Positions 11,433 through 23,536 of a stretch of 64,000 nucleotides of DNA are shown one piece after another. The translations under genes were made by a program, and so were the position numbers. Source of the DNA: Epiperipatus broadwayi (taxonomy: Eukaryota; Onychophora; Udeonychophora; Euonychophora; Peripatidae); NCBI GenBank assembly GCA_028023455.1, contig JAQFVV010001046.1:1-64000 (forward strand). The letters are read 5' to 3'. The notes beneath the pieces are model-generated. The model made no database searches. It had not been told where the DNA came from and saw only the letters and a program-made list of their open reading frames with translations. Every line of letters starts with the position of its first letter. The stretch's first letter is position 1.

Positions 11433-14080
11433 TGTACCGCTTCGAAATTCCCACCCAGGTATTGTACACCTAGACCCACATACACACCAATCATGAAGTG
11501 ACGTATGTTGCAAAATGGAAAATCGATAATAATTCTCTGTGAATATTGTTGGTTAAATATGATTAAATATTTCATAAGAATTATTAGAGGAAGTAGATTC
11601 AACCTAAAATTTGGTCAATCAACGCCGACCGATTAACTAAACGATCATTTTTTTAGATTTTGTACACCTTTAAGACCATTGACATATTTTAATCTAGCTT
11701 CTTGCGTCACCCTCACTCAAGAACTTTATTGTTTATTCTCCTTTTTCTCTCCCGAGAGAGTGTACAAATATGAATGATCATTATCGTATATTAATAATCT
11801 AATAAGTTCGGACTGGAATAAATGAAACAATCCAACTCCCTGGTAAGTTACCCCTGTCTAGCTCATTATATGATTTCTTTACATATCAGGTTACTAAGTG
11901 GGTCAGCATTTTGATTAAATAACTATAATCCTATCTGCTAACGAATCCATAATGCCTCAAAACTAAGTAAAGCAAACGGTAAACAATTTAACTATGAAAT
12001 TTACTATTTATTATTCCCAGATTATTTTATATCTCCCTCCACCAATTACATATATAAAAAAATAATTTAATCCAGTTCATATCTCAAATAATGAAAATAT
12101 AATATTAATGAGATATTACCTGAGTAAATTGAAAATTCATTTACAGAAATAAATAAATGCATATATATATAAAATATTTAAAGGATTGCACAATGGATAT
12201 GATCTATACCCTTTCCCACTTTAAAGTAATAAATTCAGAAATCAAATGTATTCAGCAAGTATCATATATTACAAAAAAAAAAATTAAATACAAAGGTCAA
12301 TCTTGATAATATACGAGTAAATAAAAATCAAGTAATTATTTATATATATAAATATAAAACTTTAATATTATATAAAAATAGAAAAAAAAAACTATATACA
12401 CTCATCTGAACTTGTACTTTCATATACGAGTAAATAAAAATCAAGTAATTATTTATATATATAAATATAAAACTTTAATATTATATAAAAATAGAAAAAA
12501 AAAAACTATATACACTCATCTGAACTTGTACTTTCATTAAGTTCAACTTCAGCGTGGACCACACGGCTACTCAATAGGGCAGATTTGGCTTCCTTTCACC
12601 AATACACGTATGAGAGCCTTTCTTCCATCAGGGCCTGCTATTTCTCCTATGGCATTTTCGGGCTTCGGGGACAAATGGGTGGTGTACTGCTGCTAGAAGT
12701 CTACTCCATGATATTGTAGTAAACTGGAACGAACAATAATGACATCTCCTTGATTATAGGATCTGTGAATATAATTTTCACGTAGGTAGATATATATATC
12801 TCTTTCACATCAGACTTTATTATACACCTCAGCTATACGAATACTTGCTTGTGAGTAAAGATTATGCTCGGCACATAGGTCAAATACGAATTGAAGTTCT
12901 CCAATTATGATTCTTTTTTTTTATTAAATGGATAGAGGATTCATATTGTTGATAACTTTTCTAAAATCCATTTAATGATACTCCCCATCTCCGAATGCCT
13001 AATTTCAAATTTTCTTTCTTTTTGTTCTTTAGACACACTATGTACAACTATAATTTTTTTTTTTAGCAAACATGTATCATGTCTCCTTTCTTTCTACTTT
13101 GTTATTTTCCGCAAGCATATACGATTCCTATTACTTAGACAAGCTGGAGCCAACTCTTATTTTAGCAAACATAGATCGTCCTATTTCTTGGACAAGCTGG
13201 AAACAAAGTTTTTATTTTCTTAAACATCTGCCATCTGACTACTTTGACGAGCTAGGAACAACTGACTTCAGTGCCCGAAGTAAGTAGCAAATATAGCCCA
13301 ATTAATCCAATTGTAATACCCCCCCCACGAGCTATTTCATCAACCAAAAAAAAACTATACGTTTATATTAATTTACCTACATTCTTTCACTTTTTATGTC
13401 TTAAAGTATGATTTTCTCTAATATTGGAAATTGTATTGTTTCCATATTGATTATTTACACCACCCATTGTGGCTTACATTCTTTTAGATAAAATCAACTT
13501 TTTGATTTTATCTTTATCCACGGTCAACCAGAACAAATTTCTTTTAATACAAAACATTTTTCTTCTGCTAAAAGTAGATTACAATTGACAAAAGGTTTTT
13601 TTTCTTGATAAATTAATATTAATTACCAACCATCTCATTCTAATCAATATAAAATTTAAATTCTAATAAGTACAAAATTTGAATTCTATTTAAATAATTT
13701 TTAGAAAAGAAAAAAAAAATACATTTCTATATATTTGTATCGGAACATTACAAGTGATAATAAACTTAAATCCAAAAAAAAACTGTTCTACATGTAAACA
13801 AATGTTACAAACTTAGTTTTCTTTTTATGATATAGATTTGCTGTGCAAATAAAATTATTAACACATATACTACATACATGTGTACTGGGGGTGTAAATAG
13901 GAATATAATATAGACCAAAGCTATTTATGAATGTACCATATATAAATACTTCCAAATACACATCTAAATTATAAGTTAATAGATCTGTTAAAATTACAAT
14001 TTTAATATGATAAATTTTAGCTGTGCTGAATCTTCAGCAACAGCCATTTTGTGTGTGGCTGTTATACACGGTCTGGCACA
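11433..14080 (-). mobile_element. 5' LTR of family-2 Gypsy element
   Basis: 2648 bases, TGTACC at 11433 to GGCACA at 14080, matching 5151-9745 without the two nested insertions. It therefore preserves the empty sites of both: ATCTTGAT once at 12300-12307, and an uninterrupted join near 13710. It carries a private tandem duplication (12307-12538). The two LTRs differ by numerous substitutions and small indels, so the element is not a very recent insertion. Confidence 0.85.
12307..12538. repeat. Tandem duplication of ~116 bp inside the 5' LTR
   Basis: The segment beginning ATATACGAGTAAATAAAAAT and ending ...GAACTTGTACTTTCAT occurs twice head to tail, starting near 12309 and 12423, almost without differences. 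The other LTR (about 7181-7300) has a single copy, so it arose after integration. Confidence 0.85.
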
Positions 14081-14084
14081 ATAT

Positions 14085-16385
14085 ATATAGTTAGATACAA
14101 TTGGTTACGTATCTTTGATTTATTTATTATGTTAGCACTTTATGGTTTTGGCCACGGATTCTGAGACTACGTCATTTTGAGTTTGGTAAGCTTTCATTGC
14201 AGTTGCGACTTCTGCATAATTTGAGTTGCCCATCAAGTTTCCACTTCTTGATTTCTTTTTATGGTTTCTTGGTAATTTTGCTTGAGATGTTTATTTGTTG
14301 CTCGATTATTGGTATGAATGTATTTAGATTGGACCACTATTGCTTGTATCTGAGATCATTGTTTTTCGTCATTTAGTATTGATGTATTCTGGGGATTATG
14401 ATATGATTTCCTTTGAGAGCAGTGAATTCATACTGTTAGTTTATTATGTTGCTTTATCATTGTGTAGTGGTTATGTATTTGCATTAATTTTATTATATTT
14501 GAGTTCCAGAGGTGAGATTTTGCTTGTTATAAGTCTATAATTTAGACATAATTTTTTGAGAAATGATTTTGTTGCTTGTGTGAGTGAACCTGCATCCAAG
14601 TTTCAGAAAAGAGTTTTTTGGTGATCTCTATTCTTCAGGATATAGAGGTTTTGTTTGAATACGATCCATGGTTTCAGCAATTCCTGTCTGAATTTTAAAT
14701 CACACCTGGTTCTCCAGATGGCATACAGGATAAAAATTGCCCTTTTTATCGATGAAATATTCCTCCCTTCAATGCCTCTCAAGTACCTCACTGCATCTTG
14801 GCCTGACATTTGAAATGAGTTTTGATCTAAGGTTAGCCAAGTGAGCACATTGTAAAAGATGTGGTTGAGAGTTTCCTCAAATGAACCACACAGACCGCAC
14901 GTTGCATTGATTCTTCAAAATCGCCTGTATGTTACAAGAAAATGATTCATTGGCAATGACCATAATTTAAACTTGATCTATAAAATTGACTATTTTTGGC
15001 TTGAATGCCCAGTATTTTGACCTTGTAATTAGAAATTTTTTGGATGTATTTAATTTGCTGGGAATCTTTGGTTGCCTGGGTGTTTGAATCCATACACATC
15101 CCAGTATTTGTTTTTAGTGCTGATCATTTGGTCCATAAGTGTAAAAAGTCCATTTAAATGTTGTTTCATGTCATCAATCCATTTGTTTGTTTTCAGTGAT
15201 GGGGTGTCAGTGGTCTCTATCGAAACTTCTATGTTCTGTTCATTCACTTGAATTGCCTTCAACACAGCTAACCCTTTGTGCATAGAAGATTGTGTGCTAT
15301 GCCAGACCATTTAGATGCCTTGGCTTCTGGACTTTGGAAAGTCTAATATATACTGTTTCGTCTGGCTTTTTCTTCCATAGTAGTTGAGTGCAGAGTGAGT
15401 TGATCGTGTTTTGAAAGATTTTAGTTAGCTTGAAAATCAGGAGATAGTAATTTATCCACAGGAAAATCAGCATGTTCAATACTGCCATCTTGCCAGGAAG
15501 TAATAGGGAAATTATGGATTGTGTTTTGGTAAACTTCTTAGTTTTTTCAATGATTTTGCATTGTATATCCCTTCTCATTGCAGCTCTTAACAGTGTTACC
15601 GGGAACCCAAGGAAATTTTGAGGTTTTCCGGTGAATTTGGATATTACAGTTTTGCCGTTGTTTATTTGCCACACTGTTGATTTTTCGGGATTTATTTTAA
15701 GATATATTTCCCTGTGTACTGGTCCAGCAGATGGTATAATCTATGGAGGTGTTTGGATGATGGATGAGATATGATGAATTTCCCCCCTAAGAGCTGACAT
15801 GTAGATCCTGAGCAGCTTATTCTTTATCTCTTTTAGGTATGGATCTATGTAGGTAACAAAACACAAGGTACTGAGCGGGGACTCCTGGGAAATAGATATG
15901 TGGCATCTAAGCCCTAGGGCCAAAGAATCATCCAATGATATGTACATGGTTCTGTTCAGGATTAGGTTAGCAATTATTTTTACGTATACCACGGGGACAC
16001 CGTATTGCATGAGATGATTCACTAAAATCTCAGGCATCACAGAGTCAAAGGCACTGGAAAAGTCCAACTGTACCACGATGGGTTGAGTTCTTTTCTTCGA
16101 TCTAACATGGTCCATCAGAAGCATGAATCTTCTTATTGCATCTGTAGTGGATGAGCCCTTTAGGGCGAACTAATGCGTAGAAATTTCAGAAAGCAATTGC
16201 TGCTGGATCTTTTCCTTTATCAATGATTGCAATCGTTTTTGAGTAAGGGAGTCATTGATATTGGCCTGAGATAAGGGTGATGGATTTTCCGGCTTTTTCA
16301 TGAATGTTATAAGCGCAATTGGATACAGGTCAGGGATAAATTGGAATTGTCCTGCCAATACATAGATCACCCTATGTACCATGTT
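14085..16385 (-). pseudogene. Decayed LINE open reading frame 2 fragment, probably L1/Tx1-like
   Basis: Read from 16385 downward. The start of a reverse transcriptase is seen with FALKGSSTTDAI (~16165) and the box A motif VVQLDFSSAFDSV (~16050). The box B equivalent SQESPLSTLCFV.YIDP (~15870) has Glu where Gly is usual. The YADD-box site (~15790) reads SALR instead. A thumb segment follows with KINPEKS (~15690), LGFPV (~15615) and LLPGKMAVLNMLI (~15480). Near 14880 a C-terminal Cys/His segment, ET.NHIF, resembles the zf-RVT finger of L1/Tx1-type LINEs. At least four frameshifts or stops separate these pieces. The 5' part (endonuclease and ORF1) is missing. Bases 14085-14600 are probably its 3' end but show no motif. 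The clade assignment is by motif memory and could be wrong; that it is a LINE is clear. Confidence 0.8.
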
Positions 16386-16774
16386 TTTGTTTTAAATAAT
16401 CAACCATTTAATATGTAAAAATAATCAAAAATATTTTATTAACAAGCAAAAAATCATATTTCTTTTATTCCAAAAACTTTGCGTGGAAACTAAATCAGAA
16501 GAAAGTGATTGCTTTCTAGATGTTTTGTTCCCTATCATAAACAAAGTCATTAAATCTTCACTAGCTGACCATAACATATGACCTCTTCAGATTTTTTTAA
16601 AAATTAGATCAATAATAGTGGTCCCACAGAAACTATGATATATAAAAAAAATCCTATATTAATATCTTTTAAGATAATGATAAAATAGTGATATAAAATA
16701 GCTGAACTACCACACTTTATTGGAAGTAAAAAAGTCACATTTTTTAATGAATTTGATAGTTATCCAGATTTTTG
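16386..16774. other. AT-rich spacer, no feature seen
   Basis: Between the LINE fragment and a hAT-like end. Only A/T-rich sequence with short homopolymers; no match to the other repeats in the window. Confidence 0.4.
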
Positions 16775-16780
16775 AAATCA

Positions 16781-16930
16781 GTTGTATCCAATCTTTTGTT
16801 GTCTCTGGGCCACATTGCAAAAAGAATAGTTGTCTTGGACCACATATTAAATATAAAAGATTGCCGAAAGCTGATAAACAACTAAAAAAAAAGGCTATGC
16901 ATAATTTTTGGAATTCTCACTCAAAATAAG
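16781..16930. mobile_element. One-ended hAT-like transposon remnant
   Basis: Starts CAGTTGTATCCAATCTTTTG, followed by GTCTCTGGGCCACATTG and CTTGGACCACA. This layout (CAG.TGT.CCAA..., then repeated GGCCACA) is typical of hAT-element ends. No inverted partner is found within the next kilobases, so it is truncated or solitary. Superfamily assignment is by resemblance only. Confidence 0.5.
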
Positions 16931-18276
16931 ATATTATTAAAATTCAATCATTAGCAAATCAGTTTTATAGATATATTAGCCTAAATAAAGGCAACATAAT
17001 ATCTTTCTCTTTGATAAGAAAAATAAAAGATGTGAAATTTTTCTATAAAACAGTAACTGAGAATTTTATTAATATTTGGTAACAAACATTTCATTTAATT
17101 CTGTAGAATATAAAACAAGGACTTCAGTTCTTCAGATATTCTTAAATTTTCTTCATTGTTTTGCTTATTGGACTGTTATAATAAAGATTTTGCAGTAATA
17201 ATCATTTCACTCTCAGAGATAAAAAATTATAAAATACTTTTGAAAAATATAGTCATTAGTTTATTACACTGATGTCATTTTCCTCTCCTACTCCTAATTC
17301 TTTTTTTTTTTTTTAGTTATTTTCTTTTTTATCATGATTTTTTTATTTTTTATAAAATTTTATTTTGGTTTTGGTTTTCCTCTTAGTTTTAACTTAATGC
17401 ATGTTGTATATTTAGTTTGTGTGCACTCTGTAATGTGTCTACAATGTACAGAATTATACATTAAGTAAATAATTGAATTGAATTTTTATTATTCATTTCA
17501 GTATTTATTATGTGCATTTCAACACACAATTAAGTATCAATACACTATTAATAATTACAAAATTATATGCTATAAAGAAAAACATATACACATATCACAG
17601 TAAATTATTTTAATTACAGTTCACTTTTTTTTTATTATTAGTAACAAAACAGTTATAAAATAACTATATATTAATAATTTTTTGATAATACATTTTTCGC
17701 TGCTTATGTATGCATTTCTCTTAAGAAATGAGAAGGCACTTAATTTTATCTTAAGATATATATATATCCATTAATTTAAATTTATGGTTATTGTTGATTT
17801 TTTTTTTTCAAGATTACTGAGACATATATTAAGGCCTATTTGATATTATTCATTTATCAATAATGTAATTTTTATAATTTATAGAAAATGATAATTATTT
17901 TTTTTCAATTTTATTTTTAGAATTAAGTTTTAAAAATAGAATTAATAGTATTCACATATTGACGGACAATTATATCAGTCCTATTCTATCCCTCACCAAC
18001 AAACTGGATTCAAATCCCAGTCCTACGTATATATACGCACCTATTTGTTTCAATTTTTTTATTATTTTGTATTCAAAATAAACGTTAACAAGAGATTTAA
18101 TAACCTTAAATTAAATAAATCAATAATAATATTTCATATAATTTTAATAGATCGTATATGTGCGTAAATCACATGTATATATTCAAAGTGATGGGGGATT
18201 AAGTATAAATTAATATTTATGTTTGTATATGTTATATGAAAATGTATATTGAAAATTTTATAAATTAAAAATACGT
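16931..18276. other. AT-rich stretch; possible LINE 3' tail near 17470
   Basis: Mostly A/T-rich, with T runs at 17300-17350. At 17425-17485 a segment ending TAAATAATTGAATTGAATTT resembles the short-unit (TTGAA)n tail of CR1/L2-type LINEs; no coding part is attached. At 18005-18025 GGATTCAAATCC resembles a B box but no tRNA fold is seen. Nothing else is supported. Confidence 0.35.
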
Positions 18277-18602
18277 ATGTATGTAATGGCGGTTGGGATC
18301 AAGTAATCGGTTTGGTAGCTTGTAAAAGCATTCTAAAACAAAATCAATCAGCGTGATTAAATTATTATCTATTAGAAAATTAAATAAATTTCATAAACAA
18401 AAGTTATCGTTTGGTAAAATTTATTTCTGAGTCAGAAATAGATTTAGAACAATTGTTTCAAAAATACTAATCCATTTGCATTGTTTTACACTACTTGATT
18501 AACAAAGGAGAAATTCCTTACTAAAAAAAGGATGTTTTGCAATATTATTTTATAGCCACAGGTATTACAATTTAATAACATTCTTTAGATAAACCGGAGT
18601 CA

Positions 18603-18677
18603 TATAAATAGGGCCCAAATTTCAGTGATCAAGGAGAGTACGTAGATTCGTAAGGCATCCGCCGAACGAATCTACGT
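18603..18677 (+). promoter_or_regulatory. TATA-like box followed by a perfect 12-bp stem-loop
   Basis: CATATAAATAGGGCCC begins at 18601. At 18640-18651 and 18666-18677 lie ACGTAGATTCGT and its exact reverse complement, separated by a 14-base loop AAGGCATCCGCCGA. In an LTR this would place a strong stem near the transcript 5' end. Promoter and RNA roles are inferred; the sequence features are seen directly. Confidence 0.45.
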
Positions 18678-19570
18678 CGCTCAAATTCGCAAGAAACATC
18701 TTCTTTCCATGAATAGGCCAACTCAACTTCAACCAGCCTGCCACTAAAGATGAACCTCCGCCTTTATGAATTCAGAACTTTCTCCTGATTAACTCTTAAA
18801 ATATAAAAATTTAATATTAATTATTTGTAACTTTTATAGTCTATTTTATTCTATAACCATTTTGATTAGCCTCGTAATTTCTTTCACTTTTAATTTAATG
18901 CGGCAATTATTTTATTAATATTTTGTCTAATATATATATATTATTAAATGCTAAATGATATTTCAATGAACTCCCACCCTCGCCTGTATAGTTATTTTTA
19001 CCTTAGCTCCTCGCATTAGATAGGAGTAACACTTAATTAATTAGTTTGTTTTACTTTTAAAACTATAACGCTTGCTAGGTTGGGAGAAGATTATTTTAAA
19101 AAAATGTTTTTCTAATTATTATACTTTTTGCGGAAATAACAGAGGGACAAATAAAGTTTCACCTTTGATTAGTTTATGATTTATACTATGTTAATAATCT
19201 TCGTAAGAGCGCAATATTAATACAAACAAATATGTTAAATATATATATTACTTTTTATGTCTTTATTCTCGCCCATCTAAACATATAAATAATTTTCTTA
19301 AAGCACACCTTAGACTTAATTGTATACTATGTTATACGTAAGTGGAATTTTATTAAATAAGTGTAATGAAAGGGGGGAGGGGATTTAGAACTTTCGTTGA
19401 TATTAAAAATACTTTTCTAATAATATCTTTAAACTTCGTTTAATAAATACGATCATACCATTATCTTTGATGTTATTATTATAGGTTGTAAGCTTAATTA
19501 TAGATATTTGACTAGTTCTTAGTTCATCTCAAAGCGTTGTTAGCATAGGCCTTTCTTCGTGTTTTAAGCT

Positions 19571-19850
19571 TTATCTAAAGACTTGCGCCGGAATGCCCGA
19601 GCCGTCTCCTCTTCGTTACAGGTCGCAAACAGGGCGATGGATGTCCCTGGACCATATAGATATACTCGCGCAACGAGAGCAATGCATGGGAAAATTCCGG
19701 CAAAGTTCGGTCCAGTGCATCTCCGTTCGAGGACCCTTTGTCAACCGATTCCACAAAATGTGGGGTGGCAAATCGGCTAGACTGTTTCTTCTGTTAATCT
19801 GATAAAGCACCTCAAAGTACTGGATCCGCAAATATTCGACCATTATGCTA
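19571..19850. other. GC-richer island of unknown function inside the probable solo LTR
   Basis: Base composition rises sharply over about 280 bases compared with both sides. Three overlapping open frames cross it: + frames at 19583-19780 and 19593-19802, and a - frame at 19616-19843. I recognise none as a protein family. TTACAG|GTCGC at 19616-19621 could serve as a splice acceptor but there is no supporting exon. It may be an LTR leader, a decayed exon or a structured RNA. Confidence 0.3.
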
Positions 19851-20918
19851 ACACCGCATCACTTTATAATAGATCCCTCTTTTTAAAAAAAGCTCAAGCC
19901 TATAAATATCTGTATCTAATGTTATGTTCTAAGTAAACGTATCTCATAAATTAAATAACTTTTGATGTGTCGCTTAACGACTCTATATATAATTTAGAGA
20001 AATAATTCCACATACGTTCAGTAAATAAATCTTTATTAAAAATTATATTTTCTTATATATATTAAACTTATGATAGCTTGGTTGGTTAGTTAATCGACAA
20101 TTATGTAACCCATTCTGGGATCAGTCAAGGTGGTGTTTTCGTTTGTAATTCGGGCGAATCATTATAAATTGTACACTTTATAAATGCTAGATTAATTGAA
20201 ATGTCATTACGCCGCATCAAAATTCTTCCAAACTTATTTGTAAATACTTATGCTCAAATGCAAGTAAGCACAAAATAACTTATTTGTAATCACTTTTTAA
20301 TATAATTCAAATGTATATATTTTTTATTTCTATTTGTTCGTTATTAAATATAAATTTAAAACTAAACATCTGATCATTGCTCATTCTTTAGTTAATTGAT
20401 TTAGTTAAATTTTAAATGTCATGATTGGTAGAATGATGTAAGATCCCACTAAAGTTAAGCATAAGTGTTTGTCTGTTTTAAAATGTATATTCGCATTTGT
20501 CTTGATTTTCCCCTGAGTCTCTTGTGCGATGTCGGCCGGTGGTAAATTAAATACTCTGGTATCATCGGATTTGTTGCTCATAAGCTAGTAGATCTGGAAT
20601 CTGGGCATACAGAGCAGAGTTCATGATTGTTCCTGACATATGTATCTCGCACATGATTGGACTCGAGGTACTTTTGCCTAGATGCTAGATCTTGTTATGT
20701 GGACAGACAATTTCGACCGGTACAGCATTAATCTCATTTTTTGTTACATTTTTTTTAATTTTATATGTATGTCTTGCAAATCTTCAATTTTTGTTGTTTG
20801 GGTGCATTTTTTTAATAATCATCTTATGCTTAGTGTTTTTTCATAAAATACACACACAAGCATAAATATAGATTAAGCCATAGCTGTCTTAATATTTTAT
20901 TACTTTTGTATTTTTTAG

Positions 20919-20984
20919 AAGCATGATAAAAAGTTTGTCACCAAACATGTGCATTATGCATTGGCCAAAGATGAAACATTGGTG
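20919..20984 (+). CDS. Candidate internal coding exon of an unidentified gene
   Basis: A 66-base block (22 codons, phase 0 at both ends) is bounded by a strong acceptor (T-run then TTTTTTAG) and an ideal donor (GTG|GTAAGT). Its translation begins KHDKKFVTKHVHYA and ends KDETLV, with no stop. Composition is less A/T-biased than the surroundings and the residues look protein-like (charged and hydrophobic mixture). I do not recognise the family. No neighbouring exon is identified within the window, which would imply introns of many kilobases filled by repeats. It could still be a chance match of splice signals. Confidence 0.45.
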
Positions 20985-22550
20985 GTAAGTTTATATATAT
21001 TTATTGTGCATTATTTACACATTATTATTACAAAATATCATAATTTTGTTGAATTATAAAAAAATTAAAATGGAAATAGTTGATATTTGGTTTCTTCCTT
21101 TCTCTAGCTAAAATATTATATACGTGTATTTGCTACATACAAATTAAATAAGTTAAATATATTTAAGTGCTTTGCTTGTAGTTTTATTTTTGATTATATT
21201 TAATTAATAAAGAACAGAGTTTAATTGTCAAAGACAATTTTAAAGTGAAAAATCATCATAATAAATGTAAAACGTTTTGACAATTGGTCTGATGATCTAA
21301 ATAATAGTGCAAACATTAAAATTAAAGTGAAAAAGTAATGTATTTAAAAAGATTTTGATCCATTTAATATCTATTGGCAGCTAACTTCAAAATTGATAAT
21401 GAAGACACTATTATTGGTCAATATTTTTTGTCTCCTTGGATCATTCTTCAATAATAAAGAATCTATTGATTAAGGGATTTGTTTTGGATAGATTTGCAAT
21501 GAAAAATGTTGAAAATTTTTAGAACTAGAGACATATTTTTTTAAATGAAATCTCAATCAGTCTCACTCATCATGTTCATTCAGTAATAGGAGTGAGGTCC
21601 CTTTCTCACCATTAGCACAACCATTTTCATCCTATTTATTAGTTGTTTTAGATGCCATTTCTGCTTCAGTTCAACTTCTAGAAAACTACAATCAATTATC
21701 TACCGTAATGTAAATTAAAATTAGAGATCAAACCTTCCACTTCCAGAATATATATATATATAGCCACATGGAGCTTAATTACTTTAACTATGTCATTGTA
21801 ATTATTGGTCATAAATGAAGATATGGTGTTTGCTTTTTAGTTTGCTCATTAAAATTATTATAAATCAAATCAATGATCCAATTGAATATAAATCCATAAA
21901 AATAATTTAAAATCTAAAAACACTTTTCATGTACTGATGAAATCTCGTAGACTTGTATATAACTCCTTTTGAAACTGGTTTTATTACCAAATATATATAC
22001 ATATATGCATTATTAATATTCTTATATTATCAAAATATAACATGCTTAAATTTTGTAAATTGTATACATTTAAACTATTATAAATCATATAACTGTATAT
22101 TATATCAATAAAGATTAAATTAAAAATTGATATGAAAGTTCGACATGGGAAAAAAAAGAAGAAAAGCATGGCTGCATTTTAATTGTGGTATAAATGAAGA
22201 TTTTTAATAATTCCTTGGGAACAATTAAAATCAGATTAAATTATAACACTCATTTAGAAGATAAGAGGTAAACAAAATATAGGTCAAGCAGCATTGAGTT
22301 ATAATTTCTTCATCATAATAATGTATGTGATTTTGTGTAGCCCAAATAATGAAACAGTTAATAAATCATTACGGTAAAATCTTCATATATGTGATAAATT
22401 CCAAAATTTTATGTTGAATTAGCAATAGTTTAAAACAACAACAATAATAAAATTAAATATATTATTAACACAGTTTTTGATTAAAAATTAAGAAATTGAT
22501 AATCAATTGGATTTAATTAAACAAATACAAATTAAAAAAAAAACAACAGG
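20985..22550. other. AT-rich, probable intron or intergenic DNA
   Basis: No repeat match to other parts of the window, no RNA gene and no credible coding frame. If the exon at 20919 is real this would be intron. Confidence 0.4.
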
Positions 22551-22626
22551 GTAGTTTTATAATAGCATGTTGAAACCGCCCTAGGGTGTGGTTTGTTTCT
22601 AAACAAAGATAAGTATAATGTTTCCA

Positions 22627-22900
22627 GGGGGGGGGGGGGGTATTGTTTATCACATTTAAAAGTAATATCAAATAAATTTTTTAACAAAAAAATGCATAAA
22701 TCAAAATGAATTTCAAAAAGTACTTCATTTTTATTCTTTTCATTACTTATATTTTCGGGCCAGGGTTTTTTTTTGGTTTGTTTATCACATTTAAAACTAA
22801 TATCAAATCTCAATTTAACAAAAAAAAATACATAAATCAAAATGAATTTTAAAATGTAATTACTTTTTATTTTTTTCATTACTTTTATTTTCGGTTTCGT
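22627..22900. repeat. Poly-G run and two ~134-bp tandem repeats inside Merlin copy 1
   Basis: Fourteen consecutive G at 22627-22640, then two head-to-tail units starting with TTGTTTATCACATTTAAAA at about 22643 and 22777, each ending in ATTTTCGG. They differ by scattered substitutions. Confidence 0.8.
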
Positions 22901-23094
22901 ATTCTACAAAATCAACTTTTTTTTTTTTAAAATTACAAATAAATATATTTCCATTTAACAGTAACATTTACAACAAAAAGTCAAACTTTTTTTTGGGAGG
23001 GGGGATACAATTCTTAACAAAACAGGGTAATGCAACGTGAATATTGACGAATTACAAAAACAAATATATACGGCAATTAAAACTAATTTATTTG

Positions 23095-23175
23095 GCTCTT
23101 CAGGAACAGCGCGCATGCCGTTTCAAGCTCTTTTGTTTGATAACCGTTCCAGCAGTCAGAGAACTTTGACATTCA
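23095..23175 (-). pseudogene. Merlin transposase fragment (second catalytic Asp region)
   Basis: On the - strand a ~24-codon open segment reads SDCWNGYQTKELETACALF. This lines up with FDCWKGYKTSNLEVAGF of the better-preserved Merlin transposase at 29290-29634. The Asp is the second of the DDE triad. Everything around it is lost, so this is only a relic, but the protein-level match is clear. Confidence 0.65.
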
Positions 23176-23536
23176 AAAACTTTTTTATTTCAGCCATTTG
23201 ATTAAGCTCGCAGTTGTTATCGCAGAAACATGACTTAGAGCGTGATTTGATCAAAATCACGCTTGCTCCTACAGTTGCCGAATTTTTTGAGCAGGAAATC
23301 TGGGCTATGGAAGCATGAAACTATGCTCATAATTATTAATAGACATTGATAAAACATGGGAGATAGAAGGGGAGATGGTCTTAATGAATATTAAAATAGT
23401 TTTGACATTTGGAATTCCAGCCACCCTCACACAATACTGTACCCAAAAGTGAAATATGATTGCACATCAAAAATGTGTAACACAAATCTGAGCTGTAAGC
23501 TGACACGATAGCTTCTGCGGCAGATTAAAGGTCATG

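Larger units (their letters stand above)
5151..14080 (-). mobile_element. Family-2 Ty3/Gypsy LTR retrotransposon, internally deleted, with nested insertions
   Basis: Two direct copies of one sequence (5151-9745 and 11433-14080) flank a 1.69-kb internal region that holds pol remnants on the - strand. The outer ends are TGTACCGG at 5151 and GGCACA at 14080, so on the coding strand the LTR reads TGTGCCAGACC...CCGGTACA. The flanks 5147-5150 and 14081-14084 are both ATAT, a 4-bp target duplication typical of Gypsy-type integrases. Gag, protease, reverse transcriptase and most of RNase H are gone, so it cannot move by itself. Confidence 0.88.
18277..20725 (+). mobile_element. Probable solo LTR of a Gypsy-type element (family 4)
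   Basis: The right end, TCGACCGGTACA at 20725, and the preceding ~100 bases (TGGACTCGAGGTACTTT and upstream to AGATCTGG) match the reverse complement of 37548-37680. The left end TGTAATGGCGG at 18277 parallels the far end of that second copy (TGTAACAGCGCC read on the - strand). Ends of the form TG...GGTACA are shared with LTR families 1 and 2. Inside lie a TATA-like TATAAATA at 18604-18611, the hairpin at 18640-18677 and a GC-richer island at 19571-19850. I do not find a clean target duplication, so the left boundary is less certain than the right. Confidence 0.5.

Noticed and set aside
14340-14540. Hydrophobic 66-codon frame on the + strand
   Set aside because: Antisense to the 3' part of the LINE remnant, with no homology signal; compositional.
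18005-18030. B-box-like GGATTCAAATCC, possible tRNA or tRNA-derived SINE
   Set aside because: No A box at the right distance and no cloverleaf could be drawn around it.
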